DNA of 64,000 nucleotides. It comes from Osedax fenrisi. Taxonomy: Eukaryota; Annelida; Polychaeta; Sabellida; Siboglinidae. Positions within the stretch are counted from its first letter, which is position 1, and each line of letters opens with the position of its first letter. The stretch is taken from NCBI GenBank assembly GCA_964019155.1, contig OZ025241.1, positions 55,704,863 through 55,768,862 of the forward strand, given 5' to 3'. Of this stretch, positions 11,832 through 26,486 are shown in pieces. The notes below the pieces were generated by a model that worked only from the letters and a program-made list of their open reading frames with translations, did not search any database and was not told where the DNA came from. The position numbers and the translations under genes are program-made.

Positions 11832-12899
11832 TATGAGAGTATATCCTCATTAATACAATTAATAACAGTAATATATAATAATATAAATAAATAATATTTA
11901 AAACCATGTATTTATATAGCATACATTTATGATGCATTTATCTATATTTATTATTATGACAAATTTTATGAAAATTTGATTTTAAAATTAGTTTGACAAA
12001 GAAAGTAAACTATCTTGTGTATTCCTGGAAAGAAAAAGTATATATTCTGAATAACACTTGATGATTTAATTATTATTATAGAAGTTCATAATAACATTAG
12101 TAATTATCAATATAAATGTAATGTATCTTCTGTTGATAACATTAATGATTATGATTCTTGAAAATGTTTAACTCATTCATGATATTGTTTCCAGAAAATT
12201 ATCGATAGGATACATTACATTACAAATTAACACCTACATTACAAATTATAATTATACCTACTTAATCGACAACAAATCCTTCTTTAATATAATCCATTGG
12301 TAAGGTGATGAAATACTCACATCCATCAGTCCCCCAGGTTACGTATAGGGTGGTTGCCACTAGATATAGTAGATAGCTACCAATAGTTAATAAGCAGCTC
12401 TTTGTCAAGGAACATTACCAGTTACCTATACAGGTTTAGGCGAATACATCATACACATGGTGTTGGATATGTGAAGTCGATTCACTATATTTGTAAGAAG
12501 TATTTATCGACAAAGCATATGCTAAAATATTTAAACTATGGTAGACAGTATGGCTACCACAGTAGGCTACTGCATGTTCTTATAATAGCAAACGAAAGAA
12601 AATCATAAAACAACCAAACTCAATTCCATCCAGCATCACTCGTCGCGCGTTTAAACATGTAGTGTGTGCTATAATTCTATCTGAGATTTTATTCGAAAAA
12701 TAACGACTGCGAAAAAAAACTTTCCTAAACTAGTAAAGGCAAAGATTCATTTTATTTTTGAGTAGCTAAATACTCAAACAATTCAACAAATTTGGAAAAT
12801 ACCAGATATTTTAGCCTCAGCCGAGAGAACAAAACAGGATATAATATGTATCTAAAAGTATTAATAGGTGTATTCACAATGACCTAATAACTAAAGAAC

Positions 12900-15720
12900 A
12901 CGTAATAGGAAAATGGAAATTACTAACCTGTTAATTATAAAAGAATAGTATAAACGACGCCATTGGAGGTATTGGAATTATCGTTAGTCCTCACGCATAA
13001 AATGCAATATTTAGTGTGGTTAAATAACATCTAGAATAATGATTATGAATGTCCATGGAAATCCAAAGACAACACTTAGATCATGTTACAGTCCAGTAAA
13101 TGTAAGTGATGATACCGACATATTTGATAAGATCGAACTTTATTTACAAGACAGATGTCAAAGAATAATGTACTGATAATTGTAGGAGACTTTACAGCAC
13201 AACTTGGCCAAAATAATGGCTTCAAATATTATTTTCGTGAACTAACAAACAGAAATGGTAATATGTTAATATATTATCTCCTAGAAAATAAACTATTATG
13301 CTTAAACACATACTTCCAGAAAAGGCAAGGTCAATCCTGGACATATATATATCTACAAATGATCTATAGGTTATATATGTCTACAATTATATTATCATAA
13401 ATAGAAAGTGATAAAACACTGCTAAAACCTGTATAGATTATAACTCATTTATAAGAGTCGCACTTGATCATCGTATCATCTTAGCAGATATATAAATAAG
13501 TTTTGGAGCTGATAATAAGAAAGTTAGAAAAATTAAATCATACGATTAGTTAAGATTAAAGAAATATACAGAAATCCGAAATACTTATATTACTAAAGTG
13601 AATAATAGAAGGTTTGCAGGACACTAAAACTTGATTTCTACTAGAACAAGGTATACTCACTTTGAATATTCTTTCAAGGAAACTTCTGAAAAGTAATTCC
13701 ATTGAAACTAAAGTTCTAGAAACATATACCCTGGGAAAAAGCTAACATCTATCAACACCGTGACATACTCCATCAGTAAGGATGATAAAAACATCAGAAA
13801 ATAAAACGATACCAGAAAATATCAGACATTTCAACGAAACTCAACATTATCTTGTACTACCGTATGAAAAGGAATGAACTAAATACATTCCGAATAATTA
13901 AATGCAATTCAAAGTAATATGTTTAATAAAATATCAGCTCTAGCCTGGAAAATAGTAAACGAAGTTAGTGGAAAAAATAACTATAATATAGCAATACTTA
14001 AAGCTACCCATGGAAAAGAATAAATTAAACTATTACCATTTCAAATAACTAATTGTTAAACCAATAAATATCTCATAAAAGAAGAAAGTACAGTAATTAT
14101 ACAAAATTAACGAGTTATAAAAAGTACTTTTATAATAGAGGAATTAAAGAAAGCTACCAAAGGTATACAAAACGGAAAAGCTGTTGGCTTAGATGAAATA
14201 CCAGCAGAAGTATGGAAACTAGAAAATGTTCAAGAAATCTTAATAAACTCTTACAATAGTATATACTCTCAATAACAAATAGACACATGGAATGAAGGAT
14301 GCTTACTAACGTTCCCTAAAAAATGGATTTTTTTATCACAAAGAACTATCGGGAATTTAAACTAACTCCAATTGCAGCTAAGATGTATAAACTGATTCTA
14401 TTAAATATGATAATATCTTAGATATATTCTAACTCCGAAGAAAATCAAAATGGTTTCCGCATAAAGAGAATAACGTCAGGACAGATTTTAACTATTCGAC
14501 GTTTACTAGAATGTGTAAAGTCTAAAAACCTACCAGCTACTCTTTCATTTATAGACTTTACAAAATCTTTTGATTCAATAAATCGTGAATTCTTAATCAT
14601 ATATGGCATACCCACTGATATTGTAAATGCCATATTGATACTATAGAAGAAAATTAGTTCCATGGTAATATCTCCTGATAGAGACACTCCCTTCTTCGAT
14701 ATAACTGATGGATTACTACAAGGACATACACTTTCACCATTTCTATTCATTATATGTTACGACTAGGATATTGAACAAATCATTGAATAGCTACTCACAT
14801 TAACAGGTTTCGCTCTTACCAAAATAAAATTCAAGAGACACCATGCAGTAAATATTTCCAATATTAACTATCCTGATGACATATCTGTAATAACCGATAG
14901 TCTGATATATCAGACCTATAGGTATAAATACATTAATACACTAAATTGAAGATAAGACTAAATATATCGGTTTACATATAAACTCAAACAAGAAGCAATA
15001 TATGTACTTAAATCAATAAAACCAGATAAACATTAAAAAACCTATCAGGCATTTATATAAAAGGTGCAGAATATTTATAATATCTAGGTATCTAATATAT
15101 ATAGATAATACCTATAGGTATCTATATTTGTTCAACTCAACATAACGTAACCATAAGAAACGGAAGTGCGTGCAAACCTTTTACTTTTTCCATGGGCATC
15201 ATTGAACAGCCTGAACCCACTTTGAAATCTAAACTGTAAAATAAACTAAAAAGAAACTTATTATGAGCTAAAGTTATGACCATTATTATATATGGCTCTA
15301 TCACTTGTACTTTAACATCAATTTTATAGAGAAAAGTTGATGTAGCCTAAACAAGCGTGTTGAGAGCTTCTCTAAACAAATCAGGGAGAGACCATCTAAT
15401 GAGTAAGGATTTGTACGGCATTATTTCAAGAGTAACCAACACAATACACGAACAGCGTATAATGTTTCTATGGTTATTGCAGGATAAGCAGAAGTTAAGT
15501 AGCAAGCTAAATACTTCAATGGATGATGCTCTCGATAGCGGCCATTGAAAATATTCGTAGATGAACTACGAGATGATACGATGTATAGTGTACAAGTGAG
15601 GAACTATATACTCCGATGCGCTATATAGATGAATGGAGGATGCGTATTAAGAAATGCCGAGAAAGTTCGACCTGGTAAGATAAGGTAATTACCTACTTAA
15701 GTAATTTTCGCCAATACAAT
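12900..15720 (+). mobile_element. RTE-like LINE, multiply broken
   Basis: Plus-strand frames contain, in order: an endonuclease part (GGIGIIVSPHA near 12970; VLIIVGDFTAQLGQNNG near 13165, with the GDF catalytic word), a short open frame to 13397, a thumb-like part (EIPAEVWKLENVQE near 14200), palm motifs (QNGFRIKRITSGQILTIRRL near 14450; FIDFTKSFDSINRE near 14545; DGLLQGHTLSPFLFI near 14710; NYPDDIS in place of FADD near 14865), and a C-terminal part (MLRASLNKSGRDHLMSKDLY from 15357). This is the organisation of the elements annotated as craniofacial development protein 2-like. Numerous stops and frameshifts, plus the altered catalytic FADD box, show that it is dead. The RTE assignment is from memory. 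Confidence 0.65.
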
Positions 15721-15778
15721 GGAAAAACTAACGGAATTAGAATAAATTCCCTTCCGGAAGGGCCTTCCCTATAATATA

Positions 15779-16531
15779 GGGGAAAGTAACCTAATACGGT
15801 CAGTGCCCGAATACGGACACTCTAGTTATCTCAGAAATCATAAATCCTACAAAAAATGTTTAATGAATAAAATATTCATAGTTATATAAATAGTCTACAA
15901 AAGTATTTTTATTTTTTAATTATTCTAAATATTGCTGATATATCCAATAAACTGATTTTTTTATTACGTTTTTAAATTGATGAAAAAAAAATTCTACTTA
16001 AAACATTCTCAAGAATATACAAATGTATCGATATAAACTATATTATTATATATAACACTATATTATTAAAAAATAAAGCATTCTAAAATTATATATATAA
16101 TTTTTATATTTGTTATCAAATATTCATTAAGTTATAAGCATATATCTTATACGTTCATAATACGGACACTCTATATATGTAACCTTGTAACCAACCTTCA
16201 TTTATATATATTCATAAAATTAATTATAAATAATGTAATTGTAATTTGTATGATTGATTCATCAATAATATATAATTTATATATTTTATATAGGGCGTCT
16301 GTATTATAACATAGGGTGTCCGTATTCGGACATGGATATATCTGAATTCGGTATACCGAATACAGACACCCCCGTTATCTACGGAATTAAAAGATTAAAT
16401 AAAATGTTAAAATCACAATATTATTTATAATAATATAATATTAATATATTGTAATTTTTGAATACAAATATTGAGGCATCAAATGTTATGACAATTTATT
16501 GTTAAAGTGTCCGTATTAGGTTACTTTCCCC
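15779..16531 (+). mobile_element. GGACA-family element with internal deletion
   Basis: Both ends are intact (GGGGAAAGTAACC and GGTTACTTTCCCC). Relative to the copy at 10077 about 170 bp are missing around 16190, just after the middle signature pair, removing the CCAAT-like word. The central hairpin persists at about 16317-16370. It starts 60 bp after the LINE corpse. Confidence 0.8.
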
Positions 16532-17452
16532 TGTATATTCTTTCTAAATAACATTTGGTAGAATACCTATATTACCTTATTCCCCTATCTATATTACAAT
16601 ATCCTATAACTATACTATACTATAGGATCATATATATATATATATTTCAATATATCTTTTTCCGTGTCTCTATCATAATACTTCTATATCTCTATCTCTA
16701 TCAGGACCTATAATTTAGATAATACAAATACCGAATAAATAAAATATAAAAAATATTCCTATACAGAATACTTTATTTATTATTTAGTAAATAATATTTA
16801 TTTTTTAAATGGGTTGTTTATTTTTATTTGTTAATAAACCAATTGGATATTAAGGGAATGTGTTAATTTGTTAACCTATTCCATTTTGAGGAAATATTGT
16901 TATTGATTTTACTGTAAATTGAGTATTGTTTGACAATTTTAATTTGTTTTATTAATTTACTTTTAAAAGTTTTATATATGTAAAATTATAATGAGGTATT
17001 CGTTCTCATATGTTTATTGAAAATATTTTGTTTATTATTTATTTAAATCGTCTGTTATCCAAAATTTTGATAATATATGTAGAGTTATTTTAGGTGTAGT
17101 TATTGAAATATTTTCATAAACTATCGCAGTGAATGATTAAGTAGAAGCATCATATGCATACTTTGCGTATTTTAAAGATAGTACTAGTGATAATAATGAT
17201 ATATTGTTTATCAAGCACTAACATTAGGGCGGGTTCATTTATTATAAAAAGTATCATATTAGATATGCAATATATTTAATAGCCTTACTATAATGTAAAT
17301 AACTCATAGATGTGTATAGAATGTATACAATGTATAATATACCTACTTTATAATTATGTAATATAGGTGTGACCTTGAACTACGTGACGCCTTATAATGC
17401 CGTGTAAGGCCATGTATGCATATGGATAGCATCCATGGATGTATACGTATAC

Positions 17453-17504
<52 letters not shown>

Positions 17505-18290
17505 AAAATACATACATACATACCGCAATGACCATGGACATATTAAATAGTGGTAACATGAACATGTTTAACCTACTCAATATTTTGTAAATTATGTTAT
17601 CTTATTAATATTAATTTCAACTTAGATATACTAAATATATTCTATAGAATTATATAAAATAACATATATTTTTAAGTATATTAAGGTATTAATTAAGGTA
17701 TCTTAAAAATATTATCTTAAATATAAAACAATATATATATATATATATATAAGTTATATATAATATAACACAATATAATATAGCTATATTAAAATTAATT
17801 ATATAAATATATGTATAATACTATACAATTAATAATAATGTATTAAAATATATATATATTTCAAATGTGATTACACTGTTCCGCATGTCTCGGCATTCTC
17901 TACATAACTTCTATATGCATATAAGTATGGTTAAGCCAGTCAACTGTATCGTGTTGTTTGTGATGGGACTGACAATGTGCCGCACGTTGTCATTAGTTCT
18001 AGGTTACTCGGACGGTGATTGCTATATTATCATCAAATATAAAAAATAATAATATTGTAATATACGTATCTATCTATATATGCATATATTATATAACCAT
18101 GGTTATTAAATCAACTAGTGATACATAATACATATTAATGATCATCACATAAGATAATATATAATATATATATAATACATATTTTATTTATTTATAGTTT
18201 ATTGACTTCAAAAACACATGGTGATTATAGGCGTCGTTAGATAATATAAAACAAAAACAAAAATAAATAGAAAACGAATAATAAAATAGA
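16532..18290. other. AT-rich spacer without supported genes
   Basis: I see (AT)n runs at 17457-17497 and 17733-17750, short tandem words, and small chance frames. No exon with convincing splice signals, no RNA gene and no element with recognisable ends was found. Confidence 0.4.
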
Positions 18291-18297
18291 ACTATTA

Positions 18298-18490
18298 CAA
18301 TGATTTAAAATGGACATGCAGTTTACGTTTAAACAATGAAAGTGATGTTATACAATAATCATATGGCAGTAAATTCCAGCTTTCGGAGCAATAACCGAGA
18401 AAGCTGATTCAGATTATGCCAACGATGTAGAGTGTTGCACCAACTTCATGATGTGGCACTTCCGACTGGATCTGTTCGAACTCTGAATAT
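18298..18490 (-). pseudogene. 3' end of a LINE ORF2, frameshifted
   Basis: The minus strand reads VQHSTSLA, a stop, then SESAFSVIAPKA, and after a one-base frame change WNLLPYDYCITSLSLFKRKL followed by HVHFKSL. This is the conserved tail AFSVIAPxAWNSLP...LFKRxLKxHF of CR1/L2-type ORF2. About 60 codons survive. The frameshift falls between the alanine and tryptophan codons. Confidence 0.7.
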
Positions 18491-18731
18491 TAATAGATTG
18501 AGCTAGATATTCAGGAAATCCACAGTGTAATACACAATAGCCTATAGGCTAAAATATATTTGTATACATATATGTATACAAATATATTTCAACTTAAGCC
18601 AGCCTAATGATCTTATTAAATCAGATATATCTGATATATAGAAACTATTGAGGTTTGGATTTTAAGAAACTTGTTTAGTTTATATAATACACTTATAGCA
18701 CCACGTTGAATATATAGCGTATACGTTCAAC

Positions 18732-18783
<52 letters not shown>

Positions 18784-19059
18784 ATCCTTTAAGTATATAG
18801 ACTAGTTTATAGTCATATAGGACTAACCAATATCCTATAGGACGATAGGACTGTCTAGTAGTAATCATTATTAATAAATAATAACTACATTAACAACACT
18901 TATAAGTGTGGTATACAAACCTTATTTTCACAACACAGGTAAATATCAGAGAACCGCCAAAGGCCGATCTAAAATTAATTTATAGAAGGGCGATATAAAA
19001 TAATAGATATAAGGGCGGTCTAAAACGTTTAACGATGTTGACGATAAATCGAGAAATAG

Positions 19060-19225
19060 AATGATGAGTAATTGCCTAAGGGGCGTGTCAGCATTCCTTT
19101 GTAGTTCGTCTGATAAATAACCTCCGCCATCACCGTAACGGCATCATCTTCAGCATTACAGTCGTATTCGCCACTACTACCGACATAACTCTACCGCTCA
19201 GTCGTATCTCTTCACTGTTATCGAG
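19060..19225 (+). promoter_or_regulatory. Probable 5' UTR and promoter-proximal region of the granulin gene
   Basis: This GC-richer block, with scattered CpGs, sits directly before the ATG in an otherwise AT-rich landscape. The segment from about 19115 to 19225 has no upstream start codon in frame with the coding exon. No TATA box or initiator can be assigned with confidence. Confidence 0.35.
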
Positions 19226-20540
19226 ATGTCCAAGTCGATGTGTTCGTTTTCTTTAGTGTTGGTGTTGGTGTCTAGTTTCGCTGTGTTGGTGCTATCGAAA
19301 CCCGCCGAACTATCTTCGCTGCTGTCGTCGGCGGAGGAATACGGTGTCGTCGCCTCCAACCGAGGATCTCCTAGTAATCCAGGCTGCCCTACTTTCTGTT
19401 TCCAAGTCGGCGAGTGGATAGCATGTTGCGGTACCGAAAACGTTAGTATATTAACTATAGTTATGTCATACATGCGTTATTTCATACGGTGATAAGGGAT
19501 ACGTGATGTGACACATGCGGTGGAAGTAACCGGTGATTTCGTATTAGGCGATTTCGTGTGGAATAATTTTCTTTTATTTGGTGATTTCGTGAGAAGTGTA
19601 AATTCTAATATTTTATATTTATATTATCGTGGAGAGCACGAGATAACCTGTACGTATGAGATACCCCCATGAAATCACTTCGCACGAGTGTCGTATCATG
19701 ATCTAGGGTACACTTTTACCCTATTCCATGCGGTGACAGTTGTAATATAGTAATATATAGCTATAGAGTGGATGTGTTTACCTTTCCGTATAAGGATATT
19801 ATATTTATATTATACCATACATATATACATGGTATACCGAGGTTTTATCGCCTATAGAGACTCTATTCGTTACGGGTAATAAGAGTTATAATAATAGTTA
19901 TAACTTTAATACATGTAATAATGTATTACATTACAATACAACATATTTTATATGAAATATGTTAGAAATGTAATAATTGCCCATATGAAAACAAAGGCAA
20001 CTTTAATCTTTAGGATAGTTTTATTGATATATTGATTTATTTTATGGATAGTGTTATTAATAACCTAAACATGATAGATATGTATTACCTATGCATTTAG
20101 TGATTTCTCAATTAAATATATCTAAAATTATATTATGTTAACTACCATATCGTATTCCTTATAAGGATATAGCATAGCTTAGATAATTCATTGCCATTAA
20201 TGGTATTTAATTTCTCATGAGGAAATTACATTCCTTATAAGGGAATTATATTCCTTATAAGATTATTATATTCGTAGTGTATACAAACAATATTGGTCCC
20301 CAATACCTACATGGTGATAATGTAATTATAGGCATACATATATAAATATATAAATATATATATAAAGCTTACATGACACCTACCACACAATAGGCGTCCT
20401 GCTGCAAGGACATGACCCATTGTTGTCCTCAAGGTCAACTCTGCGACGATAACTCCAACTGTCAGAATTCGGGTTTCTCCGGAATGTTCCGCAGTAGATA
20501 CCACAGAGCTATGCTGCTGACCTTTAATCCCGCCGGTTAA
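19226..20540 (+). CDS. Secreted single-domain granulin-like protein, two exons
   Basis: Exon 1 is 19226-19441 (72 codons) and ends at AAC|GTTAGT. Exon 2 is 20394-20540 (48 codons plus TAA), preceded by CACACAATAG. The phase-0 join gives 120 aa. Residues 1-24 (MSKSMCSFSLVLVLVSSFAV...) are a hydrophobic signal peptide. A linker follows, then GCPTFCFQVGEWIACCGTEN in exon 1 and SCCKDMTHCCPQGQLCDDNS in exon 2. The spacing CC-x6-CC-x5-CC-x5-C-x5-C and the CCxDxxHCCPxG word are the granulin/epithelin signature; granulins are secreted growth-factor-like stacks of beta hairpins. Ten cysteines are present instead of twelve, because the N-terminal pair arrangement is altered. The C-terminal 20 residues (NSGFSGMFRSRY...) lie outside the domain. 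The gene sits in a GC-richer block with an AT-rich intron of 952 bp. The join rests on phase and domain continuity, not on transcript data. Confidence 0.82.
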
Positions 20541-20783
20541 CCTCTCGGCCCCGACTAATGGGTTTAGCGGCATTCGCTCGTATTCAAACATTACCACCAC
20601 CCCTACGACGTAGGGTCTACGTTCATCGACCACAACAGTGGGTATATACACATGTTTAAACCTTATACACTTGTATTTAAGGTATACCCCTTTCACGATA
20701 TATTAGATAATCGTTATATTCTTATCAGTCGTTATCTGAAATCAATCAGTCGTACCATAAAGAGCTTTATTATCGATTCATTC

Positions 20784-20799
<16 letters not shown>

Positions 20800-20828
<29 letters not shown>

Positions 20829-22368
20829 TTTTATATAATAATTTATAATAAAAATACTATTATAATTATATTTTATTTTTATACATACACTTATATGATA
20901 TTATATTCGCACACAATTCGATAAATACAAAGATACAATTCGATATTTTGTATATAAATATCATCTGCATAGATAGTATAATGATTTTCTCATTTATTGA
21001 TTCTTAAGTACTATTTATTTTGAAAGAAAACCAAATAAAAGATATTTAATTTAATCTCACGTGACTTTCTTTTTATCGCAAATTTATCTACTTTAATATC
21101 ACTCTGTTTTATTTGTATATGCCTTCAATGTTGCTAAAATATGAAATATAATCTACTATTGTACTTGAATTAGCTCTCTGTATACTATATAAATAGCATT
21201 CGCACTTTAAATACAATTTAATTGTAATTTAACAAATTCAGAATAATTTATTTCAGGACTTATAAAACTTATAAAATAAAATAGTACGCAAATCGTACCT
21301 TTATAATGCCGCACTGCCCATCATTTACGACTTCATAACTATTTATGTTATTTTAGAATTAATAATAATTTAATTAAAGAAAATATTAAATATCACATAT
21401 TATGACCTATAGGTTAACGTATACGTTAACTAGAATATAAATTCTATAGAAATTATTATATATAATTATGGCTCTATTTTAATTATATATGAAGAAAATA
21501 TGCCTTAAATCTAAACTACCGTACGTAAAATATGAAATAAACGATAATTTAGTAGCCGACTGCATTTATTACGGTGAGGAATGTTAAGACCGCGAACCTG
21601 ATGTTAACTCTTGCGCACGCGCGCGTTACTTAATCTATATTTAGAACGGGTCGCCAACATCTATTTATAGCCTCAATGCGACGACAGCCTATTCTAACGG
21701 AGAATGTATGATAACTATACAATACACTACTAGACTTTAGGATATTAAGTAAAGGATCGATGTTTCGTTATTTACATATATCGTAATGTTATGTAATTAA
21801 AACTAAACTATGAATTGGTTTTATCTATTATAAATATAACATATAAGTGATACCTATAGGTAATTTATGCGCTAATAAAACACAAAAAAGGCTAGTTTGC
21901 CTATAGGCTGTAGCATAATTGTGAATATTATGTTATTCTATATTTTAAAGGTTAAATTACGTATAACTAATCGTTGTTAATACTTAGTAGTTTAAGTTAA
22001 CCTGTTAGGTTGGCTATAACTTTATAAAATATCGGAAAGATTACGACTAATTAGACCGTTAAACTATAGTGTATAGACCTTTATATTATATTCTCAGATA
22101 TACCTGTATATAGAAGATATACCCCATATATAATGCCCATACACTTTAGTTATAGCCTATAGGCTACTGAACTTTAATTTCATATATGAATACTATAGTA
22201 TACTATAGTATACTATATATAACATTTATATATAAAAACATATTATTAAACATATTATATATAACACTTAATTATAATTACGGTATACCGATTTATAAAG
22301 GTAATTACTCTAGTGTGTCCGATATATCGTAATAAATTAGTCAAACATAACCTCATAACTTGCCATAA

Positions 22369-22422
<54 letters not shown>

Positions 22423-23580
22423 GTTAATCATGCATATAACATAATACACGTTGTAGAAATCAATGGAGAATTTATAAATTAAATATTAGATATAATGGAT
22501 ACTCAACTTAAACTATGTCAGAATTATAATCATACCAGTTAATGGGGTATATATATATATATATATATATATATTATCCTCTATAAAGGAGAATCGTATT
22601 TAATTTAATTTAAAAATTCAAATATTTTATATAATTATTATAACTAATAAATAATTGATATTAAATAAACAAAGTGCATGCATGATTCCTATTAATTTCA
22701 ATCTCGTTATAACCCGGGATAGTTAGTTGTTTATTATTTACATTCAGTGGCATCGAGGATAGCACATATATATATATATTTATAACTAAGTTATACCTCT
22801 GTAATTGCAACGTCATGTACTCCAATTTAGATATGTTTCAGTGGCAATTTTAATTATTTTAGCATGATTTTAAAGATACCAGAAATATTTATTTTATTAA
22901 AAAATATATATTTATCCATATTTTTTAATTTGTAAATACATATTTTATTAAAAATACAAATATAAAATTAAATGTAATATTCGTTATATAATATTTTTAA
23001 ATTCTATAGAATTTATCTATAGAATGTATCGTATTCATGCCAATCAAAGACCATAATATATACATAATAATCATAATTATAATACAATAATGACAATCAC
23101 ACATGCGTTATTTACGATGAATACATGGCTATAAATTCTCACTTACAAATGCAGGCATAGTGGACATACTTTAGAACTCTACAATGTACTACATAGCTAT
23201 ATAAGTTGAACATCGTATACGCCTATATGCATACACCCTGCTCAGCTATAGGTAACATTCTATTGTTATATTTATATTGTTGCGAGTTATCAATGAGATA
23301 TTCAAGATATTAATAAAAAAAATCGTCATTGTTTAAATTAATTTACGACCAATAAAATACCATACTTATTATAGTGGCGATCAGATAAACCTATAGGTTT
23401 ATATGGTGATAATTAAATTTAAAATTATGTATTGTTTTATATTATTACAATAGATTATATTTATAGAATATAGGGTAAAGTAGTAACCTTTTAAAAGGGT
23501 TTTCACATAAACTACGGCAATCATTTTTGGGGCTCATGAATTATTTGAGAAACAATATTTTCTTATTTAATCTTTTTATT
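20800..23580. other. AT-rich spacer; one CpG-rich island
   Basis: No supported gene was found. A CpG-rich patch at about 21560-21720 (TTGCGCACGCGCGCGTTAC) stands out and could be a promoter or non-coding first exon. Elsewhere I see (AT)n runs at 20790, 22372 and 22547, and palindromic words such as ACTATAGTATACTATAGT near 22193. Confidence 0.35.
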
Positions 23581-23589
23581 CAATATATA

Positions 23590-24230
23590 ATGCGGGTGTC
23601 CATATTCGGTACCCCTGTCCGAATACGGACACCCTGTTATATAATACGGATACCCTATACATATATATACCACTAGATAAACTATATAGTATTGATGAAA
23701 CAATCAGATAAATTATAATTACATTATTTTATGAATAATTTAGTGTAATTTATATTATTTTATTAAAACATAATACAAGGTAAGTATCTAATTAAACACA
23801 TTTTTAGATTTAGCTTCATTGGTGATATCAATATTATAACGCACGCGATTTTTAAGAAAGGGTGTCCTATGGACACTGTCCGTATTAGGGATTTATTTGA
23901 CCTATATATATATATATATGTTCTTATACCTTAATTAATTATTGATAACAAATAGAGAAATTATGTATATAATTTTAGAATACTTTATTTTTTAATAATA
24001 TATTGTTATGTTTTATATTGATACATTTTTATATTCTTTAGAAGGTTTTAAGTTGACATTATTTTTCAAAAATTTAAAATCGTAATAAAAATATCAGTTT
24101 ATTGGATATATCAGCACTATTTTAAATAATTAAAAAATACTTATTTGGAATATTTATATAATTATGAATATTTTATACATTTTATCCAATCATTTTATTC
24201 ACACTACATTTTTTTAACAATTTATAAAAA
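23590..24230 (-). mobile_element. GGACA-family element, degraded, reverse orientation
   Basis: Reading the minus strand recovers the left half and middle of the family. The central hairpin words GGGTGTCCATATTCGG and CCGAATACGGACACC are at 23593-23634, and the middle pair GACACTGTCCGTATTAGGG is at about 23870. The left-part words (TATCAGTTTATTGGATATATC on the plus strand) follow at about 24090. Both termini have decayed beyond recognition. Confidence 0.65.
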
Positions 24231-25994
24231 ATTATACGATTTTTTTATTAAAATTAAATATGATTCAGATATATTTTAACAATAATTTTAACATTATTAA
24301 AGAATTATATTGATTATAAATTACGAATAAAAAAGATATTTTATATAGATGTATAATAATAATTAAAAATAATTATAATTAGAGGAAAGTCTCCGATTAC
24401 CGACCCTTCTCGTATCTCATTAACTATAGTTGATAGCTTATATATAATATATATAACAAATTATATATACATGAACTGTTAGTAATTTAATGATAAATAT
24501 GAATAAGTATTTTGTTTTAAAAAATATTCAATCCTACAATTGTTATTTGATAAAATGTAATATTCTGTTTTTACTTTATAAATAATTGAATAATAACTTT
24601 TTTTAAATCATGGTAAATTCTTTATTAATTAAAAGAAAACTTAATACTGAGCATAATATTGTAGATCAATAACATTTTTATAACAATTATAAAAATAATT
24701 TAATTTGAATAACTATTAACCAATATATCTTAATTATAGCAAACCATATGATTTTCCTATTACCGATCCCCTAAATTACCCTAATACCGACCCCATATGA
24801 TTTATAATATACAATCAAAATAGATCCGTTTTACTTTAAAATATGTCGTAACTTGTTTATGTATCATTGATTGATAATTTATTTAAGCAAATACATAGCC
24901 GAAAATATAATCGAAAGTATAAAGTATAAATATTTGCTAACGATAACATACGTTATAGAAATAAATAAAGAATAATACGAAATTAAAAAATTAAGGAAAT
25001 TAAAACGTTTTACAGTTACCGTAAAAATAAACGAAAAACAATCGAAAGTAGAAATAAATCATATAGTAAAAATAAACGAAAAATGATCAAAATAGAAATA
25101 AAAGATAGCGTAAAAATAATCGAAAATAAAATACATTATTTTGTAAGTGGCATCGAAATATTCAATTTCTACTTTAACTTTATAGAATTCTTCATCTTGT
25201 ACCCTGTTTTAGTAATAAATTATTAGTTATATAATTTAATATTTAAATGTTAAATTTTAAATGTTAAATTTTAAATGTTAAATTTTAAATATATTATAAA
25301 CAGAACATATTAAAAATCAAATAAACCAATACTAGAATGAAACAAACAAATAATGTAATACTTACCAAAATCTGTAATAATAGTAGGTACTTTATTAATT
25401 TATATTTATATTTTAATTGTATAATAAATTTGAAACATATATATATATATATAAAAACAGAACAAGTTATAAATAAAATAAACCAATATACCTATACAAA
25501 AATAGTTAATAACAAAACATACCAATAATATTACGAAACAAAATAATATAATACTTATCACTATAATCTGAAATAATAGAAAATTATTAATATTGTATTT
25601 TAGTAATATAATACATTTGAAACATATTTACAAAATATATATAAAACAAACATATAATACCGAACAAACAAAAGTAAAATAATACTTCACACTTTATCTG
25701 TAATAATAATGAATTATTAATTTTATATTATAGTATATTTGAAATATAGATATAAAAAATCCGAATTTTCTATAACAAAAATAAATTTATAACAAAATAT
25801 AATACAGAACAAACAAAAATAAAATAATACTTCCCACTTTATCTGTAATAATAATGAATTATTAATTTTATATTATAATATATTTTAAATATATATATAA
25901 AAACCTAAATTTTCTATAACAAAAACACATTAAAAAAACCAGAAGAGATAATGCAATAATATAGATACAAAATGAAACATAAATCAATATAAAA

Positions 25995-26483
25995 TTATAA
26001 ATTTCTGTTAAAAAAAAGTATTTTGTCGAAACAGATTTTGTTTATTTTATTTTTAAAAGATGAAACAGATACAGATTTTATTATATCATTATTTAATGAA
26101 TTCCATATATTAACTGATCTATTATTAATTATATTTTTAATTGTATTATCATAATTATGTATTACATTTAATTTTTTACAATTACCTCTAGTTCTACAAT
26201 TATTCGAAATGTTAAGAATATCAGATATATTTATATCTGTATAATTATTTGAAATTTTAAAAATTGTAGTTAGATCTATTTTTAACCTTCTAAGTTCAAG
26301 TGATTCTAATTTAAAATATACCAATCTCTCTATATATGTTTTATAATTAATATTTGATGAATTTGTATATCCTACGCATCTTGTAATTAATCGTCTAGTA
26401 AATAATCTTTGTACTCTTTCAATTTGGTCTATGAGACTACGAAATTTACTAACCTTTGAAAAAGGTGACCAAATTATGGATGC
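25995..26483 (-). pseudogene. C-terminal part of LINE ORF2, separated by one stop
   Basis: The frame of the long ORF2 continues beyond a single TAA at 26484-26486 as YASIIWSPFSKVSKFRSLID, through VYFKLESLELRRLK, to SVNIWNSLNNDIIKS, SFKNKINKI and a stop at 25995. This is the usual ORF2 tail. The nonsense codon lies between Leu and Tyr and is the only break seen in the ORF2 C-terminal half. Confidence 0.75.
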
Positions 26484-26486
26484 ATA

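Noticed and set aside
17343..17580. Minus-strand frames containing long IY or YI runs (also at 18680, 22255, 40709 and 43038)
   Set aside because: These are translations of (AT)n microsatellites.
19198..19473. 91-codon minus-strand frame over the granulin exon
   Set aside because: It is the antisense shadow of exon 1; the sense frame has a signal peptide, a cysteine motif and a fitting second exon.
20307..20696. 129-codon minus-strand frame over the second granulin exon
   Set aside because: Antisense shadow of exon 2; the sense frame carries the CCxDxxHCCPxG granulin word.
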